Shown here: positions 10,894 to 19,016 of the stretch, in pieces | How the letters are laid out: each line of letters starts with the position of its first letter | Numbering within the stretch: position 1 is the first letter of the stretch | NCBI GenBank assembly: GCA_005223375.1 | Contig: RXOD01004703.1 | Location: forward strand, 1-19,016 | Reading direction: 5' to 3' | Length of the DNA stretch: 19,016 bases | Origin: Amoebophrya sp. AT5.2 | Taxonomy: Eukaryota; Sar; Dinophyceae; Syndiniales; Amoebophryaceae | Program-made: the position numbers and the translations under genes | Notes under the pieces: model-generated | The model's input: only the letters and a program-made list of their open reading frames with translations | What the model was told of the DNA's origin: nothing | Databases searched by the model: none

Positions 10894-12288
10894 TGCGTTC
10901 GTTGTGCGCGGTGTCGTGTTCGAGAGTCGCGAGTGTCGACAAATAATCGAGGAATCGCCTATGTCCTTTGAGGTACCGACGATAGCACTAGTGCTGGCGC
11001 TCCTCCTTGTGATCGCTATGACGTGGAGCCGCAAGAGCAAGAGGTCGCGTTAATACTCGTCTACGTACAGAAACAGAATCACGACGACTACAAAAAGAAC
11101 AGTTCATAGTGTCCGTGCCACATCTCGCCCTGCTTGTGATTCGTTTGGTCCGTTAAAAACATTTGTGCTGTCGATAGACAAGGAAGAACGGCCCGGCGCA
11201 CATTTTTTATGATTACGATCTCGATCTCGATCTCGATCTCGATCTAGATCTGCATCTGCTCCTGCTCGAGATCCAATCTATCAAATGTGGAACCATTAAG
11301 CACACGAAAACAATCGCTGGGTGGGATCGACTTGAGAGTGCGGAAGCGTGATCCTCTTCCTCGGAACACGAGCATCGGTCTTGTCGTTCTCATCATGATA
11401 GAGGAACACATATATCTTCAATCGACTCAACGGGCGGCTCGTGCCTCACTGCCGGCCAAGAAGTGCAGCCAACCATGCTGCTGGAAGTGTGTGGCTTTTC
11501 GAATTCGTGTATCCTCAACCGGCAAATTTGAAAGTTTCTTGGTACGAGTACTTGCTACCGAAACGGTGTAGAAATGTGAACCATATATTTTATCGTCCTC
11601 TGTCAGGATCGCGAGAGCTCTTTTGGGAATGCTTTTTTTATCGAGCGATGCTCCGGCTCTCCTCCTCACGACGAGGAATCCAGGGCAAGGACTTTCTCTT
11701 ATTATTTAGCTCTGCTAGTACCGCCTCTTCAGAGCCCGGCGTTTTTTTTTTTTGAAACAAGGCTTCGTATGCTATACTTACAGACACAGCAGCTAGCTCT
11801 TGTCCCAGGTCTCACTCAACTAATTTTAATTTTCGAGCGATCGGGCTGCAGGAGACTCCGCTCGCTTCTTGGTGGGGGGGAATATCAAATTGAAATCGCT
11901 GGAATTTAAATTTATACGGTTTGATTTAATTTCATTCGATATCATGATCGCCGTGGCTAAAACTCTCCTCTACATGCCTATACCTTCTCGTGGCCCACTT
12001 CGTGGAGCACGAAACGAAACAAAAGCAGAGTAAATCGCCACGGCAAATACACCGGGTGGTTCTGTTCAAAGTTGGTTGTAGCTGGCAAAAAGCTCCGCAA
12101 ACGTTGTTCGTACAAAAGCAAACTGTTTCACCAGTACTCGGTACTGATAAAAAGCGATATACAGAAAGTTTTTTTTTACACGCAAAGCTGGGTGACAACC
12201 CTCACTGCAAAAATCCACCTCCGTTGCAAAAAATCGAGTTTGGCATCCATCTGCGTGCGAAAATTGAAATTAAAATTATCTTTCTCTC
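10894..12288. other. Spacer between PLRG1 and the CCCH gene
   Basis: The longest gene-free stretch (about 1.4 kb). It contains a hexanucleotide microsatellite (11217-11250), a run of 12 T (11742-11753) and a run of 7 G (11874-11880). It is more AT-rich towards 11880-12290. The right end should be the 3' untranslated region of the CCCH gene and the left end the PLRG1 promoter. The frame ahead of the PLRG1 ATG stays open to about 11040 without another ATG. No RNA gene was recognised. Confidence 0.5.
11217..11250. repeat. GATCTC hexanucleotide microsatellite
   Basis: Four perfect copies of tcgatc followed by two decayed copies (tagatc, tgcatc). It lies in the spacer upstream of PLRG1. Simple-sequence repeat; no function evident. 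Confidence 0.9.
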
Positions 12289-15200
12289 TTAGTACTGTCC
12301 ATTCCCTGCGGAAACCTGTTCTCCCTGCCCCATTTGTTGTCCCCAATCCTTTCCGTTGTTCAACATTCCAGCACCCAGCGGCATCATCGGGAAGCCATTC
12401 CCCGTCCCTCCTCCCCATCCGTTCTCTCCACCTCCTCCCGGGAACGGGCCTCCGGGGTAGAACCCTGCTGGTCCCCCAACACCCATCATCTGCTCGGGAC
12501 CTCCCATCGCGGGCGTTCCTGGGAAGCCCGGGAACGGTGCCCAGTTTGCCGGATTCCCGCCGTGGGCACCAGCACCACCTCCCGGGCTACTACCCGGATC
12601 ACCCACCAGGGCCGCGTTCTGCGGACTCATGCTGGGGCTCGCTCCGGGCGAAAACGGCGGTAGCAGCGCACCATCCACGCCGAGGGGCGGGATCGGGGGA
12701 AGGTTCATCGGGTTCAGCGGGTTGAACGGGTCGCCGAACGGCGGCATGGGCGGAAAGCCGGACATAATGCCCATCGGGTCCATGCTGCGCATCATGCTGT
12801 TCATAGCGGCGGCGGCAGCCATGTGCTCCATGGTTTGCTCCATCGGGTTGTTCAGGGAAGGACCGTCTTTGGGGGGTACGTGTACTAGGGGGGGCGTACT
12901 AGCTGCCTGGCCGTCGTTGGCGCTCGCTGTTCCTGGGAGCGGGCCGGCGGCTGCAGGAGCTCCCCCGTTCGTCTCGGAAGCAGTCGGCTCCGCCCCAGCG
13001 GCCGAGGCGCGCGCCAGAGCGCCATTCCCAGCACCGCCTGCATTCCCCATTTTCATTTTTTCGCGATAGGAACCGTCCTTCGCCGTCAGCAGAGTGGGCG
13101 CGGACCTGCGGCCATCGAGGAGACTGTCCCAGCCGGACAGCAGCTGATGCTTCGGCTTCGCATCCTGACCTGAGGAGGAACTGTTGGCCGAGTTGCGCAT
13201 GTCGTCGTCGTTCTCGTGCGAATTCGCCTCGTGCACGGTGGCGCTGCGCCAGTTGCCGCCGTCGTCGGCTCGCGCGGGGGTGGTGGTCTCAATCTGTCCG
13301 TTCTTCTGCCGGGACGGGAAATTCGCGACGTTGCCGTCCTTGTTGTAGGATCCCCCGGCCATCTTGCCACCGTCCTTGCCGCCAGTTTTTCCATTGCCCT
13401 TTTTGCCGGCATTCTTCCCACCATCTTTTCCGTTTGAGTTTGTACCGTTGTACCCATTTCCGTAGCCTTGCTGGTTGTAGCCATTGCCGTTTCCACCTCC
13501 ATAGCGGCTGTTATACCCCTGATTATACGAAGATGCCCAATGTCCGTTTCCATTACCCGTCCGCCCGTCAATGCCGTATCCATTGGTCCCGCCGTTCATC
13601 CCCTTCTGGCCTCCATTTTTCCCCCACGACGATCCCTGTTGATCCCCCTTCCCTCCGTTCCCGAGCGCCAGCGGTTCTTGCCCGCCATTTCTCTCGCCCG
13701 GCACCAGCTCTTTCTGCAGCGAAGCCTTCTCCGCGTTTCGCACGCTGTCCCGGAAAGGCCTCAAGTTCGAGATCGGCTGCACGAAATTCACCCCGTCCAG
13801 GAGACAGGCTTTCTTCGCCGGCGACAGCTGCCCGGATTTGAGGATTTCGAGGCGCTCGCCCTGGTTTAGCCGCTTCGCGTTGTGGTTGTAGCCGATTCCT
13901 GCGTCGAAAAAGTCCTTCTGCAAAAACTTGATGATGTTTTCGATCGGCAGCGGCTTGCTGTAGTTCATCACGTGGGGGGTAATCTCGCGCTTGTCGTCGT
14001 TGTCGTGGTAGAAGGCGCAGAAGGGCTCCCGCGTGCAGTCCCGGCGACAGTCCTTTGGCCCGATGTCCTGACAGGTGGACACCTTGAAGTTCAGCGGGTG
14101 GTACGCTCTCTCTTTCGACCCGTGGGAAAACGGACACTGGGTGCCGAACCGACAGCGCAAATTGTAGGCGGACTTAGCAGTGTCGCGGGGATCCCAGAAG
14201 GGGCACGGAACCGGGCCGTAGCCAACCTGGGGGTTCCGCCGATAGTCCTGGTAGTTGTGCGCGTACACGCAGTACGTCCAGTTGTGCTGGTACAGGTGCG
14301 GACACCACTTCGTCTGTCGTGTTTGGAGTTTTTGCTTTTGCTTCGATTGGGCGACTTTTAATCGAGCTTTCTACGTTTGCACGGGCTAGAGGCCTATGAT
14401 CAAGGGAGATGCTCGCACACTCTTTTTACGCAGCAACCATGATTCATATAGTGCAATCGAACGAAGATGAACCACAACCAACCAAAATCCAACCACAGGG
14501 ACAGGCACAGATCAAGTACCACTACCTCCTGGCGAAAGAAAGTCTGTAATAATGGGCTCCTGAAAGAAAAATACTTTGTATTTCAGGATCAAGAACTCGT
14601 CTGTGATTTGCTTCACGTTTTCCTCGGCCGCCGTGAAGAGCAGGTTCCCTAGTTCCGGGCGCTTGTGCGCGAATCTACATCGGTTCCCGTACTGGCAGTT
14701 CTGCGGTGTGGGAAAGCTCCCGCACAATTTTCCGCCCTTCGGCTTCACGTAATCCTCGTTTCCTGGAATCGCCGTGATCGGAACAAACTCCTCGGGGTGG
14801 GCTTCGGTCACGAAGGAGTATTGCACCGCGAACTCCCGGCGGTCGCGGTCGCCCTCATGCACGAAGCAACAGTTGTCGTCGAAACACTTGAACGAGTCGC
14901 AGCAACGAGTCTTGAACTTCGCAGGATGAACCAGAAGCTCCGTCTGATCGCCATATAATCGATTGCGAGTTTTTGGGTAGAAGAAGTAGTTTTTGGCTCC
15001 TTTCGGAAATTCGAAGCTATTGTATGTATTTCTGCCTCTGCTGGGGTACTACCTTAAGTAGTTCGTACTCATAGCTAGCTTCTGTAGCTGCCCAGTCGTG
15101 TGTCGTCCACCTCCACGTGCACGTCCGACTTAAAAATAGAAATACTTTCTATCTTATAGTCAAGTAGTAAGTACCTTCGAGTGCGCGAAGGGGCAGTCCA

Positions 15201-15816
15201 TCATGAGCGGGCAGTGGTCCCCGAACCGGCACAGCATGTCGAAGTACGCCAGCGTTTCTCCGTCCTCCTGTAGGATCGGGCGCCGGAAATGCTGCGAGTT
15301 GTGGAACTTGGGGCAGCCCTTGCCCCGCTTCTGCAGACACTGCCTCAAAGGCAGGTCACAGGGCTCCGTGCGAAACTTGATCAGCATCTCCACGTGCTCG
15401 GGAGACTCCAAATCGAGGCGCAATTTCGGCAGCCGCTGACGGATCCGGTCCAGCTCCTCGCGGACCTCGTCGAGGGGCAAGGCCGGCTGCCCCTCGGTCT
15501 CCATATTCTCCATGCTGCCGCCGTCCGCGGCCGGTCGCGGCGGAATGGAAATTAGAACGGGCTCGCCGCTCGGGCTGAAAACTCCCGTCGGCGGCACCGG
15601 GGCGCAGAAAATCTCCTCCTGCTCGTCATCCTCCTCATTAAAGTCGGTCTTCTTTCGTTTGCCGTCCTGATCGTCGGCAGCCGCACTCGAGGAGGCGGCG
15701 GAGGAGGAATTCTCGCGAGCAGCCTGCTGCTCCTGCCCGCTCGGGGGCGCAACTTTGGAGTCTTCGCCGGCCTTCACCGGGGTCGTCGCCGTAGCGACCG
15801 GCGTGTCAGTCGTCAT
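12289..15816 (-). CDS. Seven-finger CCCH zinc finger protein, three exons
   Basis: Probable cytoplasmic or nuclear RNA-binding regulator. Exons 15816-15175, 14943-14575 and 14313-12289 join in phase 0 by introns of 231 and 261 bases to give 1011 residues. Acidic, low-complexity residues come first. Then come fingers at about 153-172 (C-x6-C-x7-C-x3-H), 196-212 (C-x5-C-x5-C-x3-H), 228-243, 288-307 (canonical C-x8-C-x5-C-x3-H), 341-356, 374-401 (wide first gap) and 418-440. Finger 5 (CPHLYQHNWTYCVYAH) has only two Cys. Its H-x-W-T-x-C-x-x-A-H form followed by DYRR resembles the opening of the plant arginine-rich tandem CCCH and Unkempt-type array, and fingers 5-7 follow that layout. Both introns fall just before a finger lead-in (TELLVHPAKFKTRC and YKTKWC), which supports the junctions. 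After 440 the chain is low complexity: Gly/Asn-rich about 568-667, then Ser/Ala-rich, then Pro/Met/Gly-rich to the stop. The ATG at 15816 lies 23 bases after a good acceptor. The RNA target is unknown. Confidence 0.9.
13322..13620 (-). repeat. Coding Gly/Asn-rich low-complexity tract
   Basis: Residues about 568-667 of the CCCH protein are built mainly of Gly, Asn, Tyr, Lys and Gln, with recurring GNGNGY and GKDGGK units. Tyr-bearing GNGYNQQGYGNGY-like segments resemble prion-like or phase-separating tails of RNA-binding proteins. The tract stays in frame with the fingers, without a stop. Confidence 0.75.
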
Positions 15817-15842
15817 CCGCTCGCCGGGGCTGGCTGTTCCTG
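15817..15842 (-). promoter_or_regulatory. Candidate 3' splice or trans-splice acceptor before the CCCH ATG
   Basis: On the minus strand GTTATTTCTTACAG ends at 15840 and is followed by a 23-base leader, then the ATG at 15816. The pyrimidine-rich TACAG is at least as good as the confirmed intron ends nearby. No coding exon is visible upstream, so it is either the end of a 5' untranslated intron or a spliced-leader addition site, as dinoflagellates use. Confidence 0.5.
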
Positions 15843-16908
15843 TAAGAAATAACTTCGCGTGCTAGCGTGCGTTGTTCTTCGAAAACAATAAGATCGCGGT
15901 TGTAAAAGTAAGTTGAGATGGATCAATTGAAAAAGGAAAAGCAAAAGTTCTTGTTGCAGAAAAAAAAATACGCGCTCAAGAATTATTTTTGGGAGGAAGC
16001 CTGCTACGGAACAACAGCGGAATATACAACCTTTGAACTTCTGAATCGGAGCTATCCTGAATTTTAACTTTAAGGAGGCTGTAGCTCTCTCGTGCGAGTA
16101 GTTGTAGCACGAAAGGGTGGGTCTTTCTTGTTAAGACTACTAGCTGATAGTCCTTTCGCGTAAGAGAATGGGGTCATGCGACAATGAATTCCTTCCCAGC
16201 TGCGCTCCTGTGTGGGTCCAATGGAGCAAGGATTCATTTGTTTTGCGACGCGAAAAGAGAAATGGCAAGCACGAAAAAAAAAGCTTCCTTTTCTAGTTTG
16301 CCTTTCTTGCTCGTCTCATCCCGCAGTCCATCGATCTTTTTACACGACACGGACGCTGTTTACATTGATTTGCCAGCACGAAAACCAATTTTTATACAAC
16401 GACGAGACCGAAATTTTCCGAAGAATACAACAATTACGGAAGCAAGCTTCTTCAGTGGTGTGCCAACCGAGGCGAGCCAAGTAACAGCGACACGATACAA
16501 TCATAGGCCATATACGATCGATGCAAGCGTTTGACCGATCCAGCGCACGAAGACGAATGGGAAAGGGAATGCCTATGCCACAGAGCATGTTTATTACTTT
16601 CAGAACAGTTCCATCCGTGCCTACCACAGCTTCGCGACCTTGCATCCCCAGAAGAGAAGGGGAGAAGGATTTAAATCGGATGTTGAAATGAGCGGTGTGC
16701 CGCGTGAAGGCAGCTACCAGTACAGCTACAGATGTGTCCTATCAGTATTAAGTAGCGTCTGCGTCCATCAGCTACATTGCAGCGTTAGAACTTTGTTCGT
16801 GAGGCGGCCAGTGCAGTCGTCGTCGAAGTTTCATTCATTTCCATCGCGTTGCAGTTGCTTGTGCAGTCTTAGTGACATCAACCGGCTCCACCGCCCTCGG
16901 GAACGCCT
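15843..16908. other. Spacer between CCCH gene and YOS1 homologue
   Basis: About 1.07 kb with no convincing gene. It has A-runs near 15960-15968 and 16274. Open frames at 16184-16645 on both strands have unbiased composition and no family resemblance. The right part should be the 3' untranslated region of the YOS1 homologue and the left part the CCCH promoter. Confidence 0.5.
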
Positions 16909-17151
16909 TCACCCGAAGAAACACTCGTAGATGATGAAGAAAATATTTGCGACGATGAGTGGATACTTCGTGAATGTCCTCATCGCGTGCAGAAACGTCG
17001 CAGCCTGATTCTGCAGGGACCCAGCGCCGCTGCCGCCTACTTGAGCCTGATCCAGCGCCCACCTCTTCAGAAACCGCTTCTCGTTGAGTATCGCGAGCGA
17101 ATTCGCGACCAGCAGCACCGCCTCGAGAAGATGCCACAAGCCGAAAGCCAT
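16909..17151 (-). CDS. YOS1: YOS1/IER3IP1-family ER-Golgi transport protein
   Basis: Small membrane protein of the Yos1/IER3IP1 family. In yeast Yos1 works with Yip1 and Yif1 in COPII-dependent transport between ER and Golgi. Intact single exon, 80 residues, the usual family length. The N-terminus MAFGLWHLLEAVLLVANSLA with AILNEKRFL matches the family's MAF-x-L-x-x-LLxAxLL...A-x-L-x-E-x-RFL signature and forms the first hydrophobic helix. A loop with a Gly-rich stretch and Leu-Gln-Asn-Gln follows. The segment MRTFTKYPLIVANIFFIIYE and the terminal FFG form the second helix and the conserved FG end. The ATG at 17151 sits 7 bases after a TAATAG and needs no splicing. Recognised from the two conserved ends together with the length; confidence is high despite its small size. 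Confidence 0.92.
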   Translation of the reverse strand: MAFGLWHLLEAVLLVANSLAILNEKRFLKRWALDQAQVGGSGAGSLQNQAATFLHAMRTFTKYPLIVANIFFIIYECFFG

Positions 17152-17587
17152 TTGGGGTCTATTACCTGGCGCTCGTGCACCTGCACGTGCTGCGCTCTGA
17201 CAATTACACTAGTACTCCTCGTCCTCTCCTTAAGGTTACGCGGCGCATATTCATGGTTATAAATCATTCCTGCAGCTGCAAAGAAGTGCAAGTAGAGGCA
17301 CGCAATGCACTTGAAATGAGGATCAATGACGCTTGGATCGCGGCCAAAGGCATGCAACAAGGATCCAGTGAACGTTTTGGTTTTCTCCTGCTGCTCTCCT
17401 TAGATGAATTTCCGTGTCTTTTTCTGATCACGTAGACGAGCAACTTCACTCGCACCAGGGAAACAAGGGTACCGGAGCGCTCGCGCTGTATTCACATTCT
17501 GAGCCAACGACGGCCACACGCCTTCTCTTTTGATGCTTTTTCCTTTTCATCGACCATTGCCAAATCATTTTACTTACAGCATATGGG
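17152..17587. other. Spacer between YOS1 homologue and acidic-protein gene
   Basis: About 436 bases without a convincing gene. Open frames on both strands (for example 17175-17435 plus and 17360-17067 minus) lack family resemblance, and the minus one overlaps the YOS1 start in another frame. It should contain the YOS1 promoter and leader and the 3' end of the upstream transcript. Confidence 0.45.
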
Positions 17588-19016
17588 TTACTCGTCCTCG
17601 TCTCCAAAAGCGTTTGAAAAGAGGTCGTCAATTTTCTTTGTGATCCTTTGCGAGGTATTCACTAGGTTTTGGTTCGAGTTTACCACCGCGTACTTCTCCT
17701 TGAAGAGTCTGCGAAAGTTCTGCTCTTCCTCCCTAAATTTTTTCGTGCGCGTCAACGCTTCCAAATTTTCTGCAGAAATCTTCTTCGGCGAAGATTTTTT
17801 GTTCGGGGATAGCGACTTGCTCTTCTCAGCGGACGAAACATTCGAGCCAGAGTTTGGCGCGTCACTCTGGTCATTATTCTTCGACGGCGTACTTGCCGGT
17901 GCCTTTCCTTGTTCGTATTCGACGTCTTCCTCTTCCTCTTCCTGCGCCGCAGCTCGCGCGGCGTAAATCGCGCGCAGAATCTCGTCGTCGGCATCTTCGT
18001 CGTGGTCGTCGCTGCCGAGCAATTTGAATATCCCGCCCTGACTGGAGGTTGTGGTTTTCGACATGGACATATCAAGTTTTCCCTTCTCGTACGCCAAGGC
18101 GGTGCCGACCGAAAGCGACGAATTTCCGAGCGTCGTTCCATCGTCGTCGTCATCCCCCAGCGCTGCGAACGCACGCGAAAACGGTCCCTTCAGACTGGCC
18201 GAGGAAGCGTTCAGACCCGAACTTGTTTCTTTTGATGATTTGCTTTCCATACGGGGGTCAGATTCTCCAGCTGCAGCTTCACCTGATCCCGCTGTAACTC
18301 CGCGTGCTCCCCTCGACCCCGACAGGCTCGCGGACGAAGCGCGTAGCCTTTCGATTTTCGCGTCCACCTCCTCGAAGGATTTAACGTGGGGAGAAAAGCC
18401 GAGTCGCCGCGGTGAGGGAATCACGGTGCCCGTCGTCGCGTCGTAATCGAGCACGGAATCGTCGTCGTCCTCCTCCTCCTCATCGATCAAAACGGCGCCC
18501 TCCGCGTCGGCGACGACGGCGATTCCAGTTGTTTCGCCGGCGTCCTCCGGGAATTCATTGTTCCCCCGAAGATCTTCACGATCCACCTCTTCCGCCCCCC
18601 TGCCCCGCTTGATAGCGGTTAGCGTCGTCCCCTCCAAGGTTCCCTCCACGTCTGGGAGACTGCTGCATAACGTGTTATCGAAATTCCCTGCATCTCCTGC
18701 GGCTTGACTCCGGTTGTAGTACGACGACTTTCCGGTCTGACTCTGATCGAACTCGTCGGGGCCCAGATCGTCGAACAAGTCGAACGCCTTTTTCGCGGCG
18801 TCTCGTCGTAGCGCTTCTGACTTCTGCTCCAGGTCCTGGAGTTTCGCGACTAAAGGAGATGTGAACTCGAGCTCCCTGATGTGGTCCATCGAGGCGGTCT
18901 TCATCTTGTCGATCTTGTCCTCGATCGTGATTTGCTGCGAGGAGGCGGTCAGCGAAAGCTGCTCGGAAGCAATGTTTTGTTCTCCTGCTGCTGCAGCGTC
19001 TACAGGCTGCGGCTGG
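17588..19016 (-). CDS. Acidic Ser-rich protein of unknown family, 5' end outside the window
   Basis: The frame is open from the right edge of the window to a TAA at 17588-17590, giving 475 visible codons without an intron. An ATG at 18904 is in frame, but the 37 codons upstream also read as protein (QLSLTASSQQITIEDKIDK), so the start probably lies beyond the window. The chain begins with a short helical, possibly coiled-coil stretch (LQDLEQKSEALRRDAAKKAF), then an acidic FDLFDDLGPDEF patch. Long Asp/Glu and Ser runs follow (EEEEDDDD near the middle, EEEEED later). A basic SPNKKSSPKK segment could be a nuclear localisation or phosphorylation site. It ends in a charged helix (FREEEQNFRRLFKEKYAVV) and a DDLFSNAFGDEDE tail. 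No membrane segment or enzymatic motif is visible. Composition suggests a disordered nuclear or scaffold protein; that is inference. Confidence 0.65.
   Translation of the reverse strand, partial: QPQPVDAAAAGEQNIASEQLSLTASSQQITIEDKIDKMKTASMDHIRELEFTSPLVAKLQDLEQKSEALRRDAAKKAFDLFDDLGPDEFDQSQTGKSSYYNRSQAAGDAGNFDNTLCSSLPDVEGTLEGTTLTAIKRGRGAEEVDREDLRGNNEFPEDAGETTGIAVVADAEGAVLIDEEEEDDDDSVLDYDATTGTVIPSPRRLGFSPHVKSFEEVDAKIERLRASSASLSGSRGARGVTAGSGEAAAGESDPRMESKSSKETSSGLNASSASLKGPFSRAFAALGDDDDDGTTLGNSSLSVGTALAYEKGKLDMSMSKTTTSSQGGIFKLLGSDDHDEDADDEILRAIYAARAAAQEEEEEDVEYEQGKAPASTPSKNNDQSDAPNSGSNVSSAEKSKSLSPNKKSSPKKISAENLEALTRTKKFREEEQNFRRLFKEKYAVVNSNQNLVNTSQRITKKIDDLFSNAFGDEDE

Noticed and set aside
13568..14137. 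189-codon minus-strand frame inside the CCCH gene
   Set aside because: Alternative frame of the finger exon, rich in Arg and Ala, without fingers of its own.
14213..14223. CCGTAGCCA, matching the start of the dinoflagellate spliced leader
   Set aside because: Only nine bases match, the rest of the leader is absent, and it lies inside the coding exon of the CCCH gene; a chance match.
14560..14574. A 15-base mini-intron in the CCCH gene (GTATTTTTCTTTCAG)
   Set aside because: It has donor- and acceptor-like ends but is too short. Using the same donor with the acceptor at 14314 gives the expected YKTKWC finger lead-in.
17067..17360. 97-codon minus-strand frame overlapping the YOS1 start
   Set aside because: Out of frame with the YOS1 homologue, no family resemblance, and the YOS1 protein is complete without it.

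Overview
The window reads as nuclear DNA of a compact, intron-bearing eukaryote. I see no bacterial operon structure. Six protein genes, and possibly the edge of a seventh, all lie on the minus strand. Several are cut by short GT-AG introns of 129 to 271 bases, and I rebuilt them by joining open frames at phase-compatible splice sites. Same-strand genes, GC-rich codons, introns in housekeeping genes and good 3' splice-site signals just ahead of some start codons suit an alveolate of the dinoflagellate lineage, such as a Syndiniales or Amoebophrya-like parasite or a Perkinsus relative. That placement is inference: no spliced-leader gene, rRNA or other diagnostic marker is present, and another protist group cannot be excluded.

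In the direction of transcription (right to left): 19016-17588 is the 3' part of a gene for a long acidic Ser/Asp/Glu-rich protein that I do not recognise. 17151-16909 is a complete 80-residue YOS1/IER3IP1 homologue of the early secretory pathway. 15816-12289 is a three-exon gene for a 1011-residue RNA-binding-type protein with seven CCCH zinc fingers and a long low-complexity tail. 10893-8612 is a four-exon gene for the spliceosomal WD40 protein PLRG1/PRL1/Prp46, whose N-terminal motif sits in its own exon. 8141-6575 is a two-exon gene for a single-pass membrane protein of unknown family with an internal triple repeat. 5348-1125 is a five-exon gene for an 1138-residue membrane transporter of the SLC13/DASS/arsenite-permease superfamily with a long cytosolic insert. 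The extreme left edge holds an open frame that may belong to a further gene.

The genes do not form one pathway; they are mixed housekeeping and lineage-specific genes. Between them lie 0.4-1.4 kb spacers with only simple repeats and homopolymer runs. I found no tRNA, rRNA, CRISPR array, transposon or virus-like gene. The points most worth attention are the uniform GTAY 5' splice sites (10 of 10 introns), the degenerate first-half substrate motif in the transporter, and the two or three proteins with no recognisable family.
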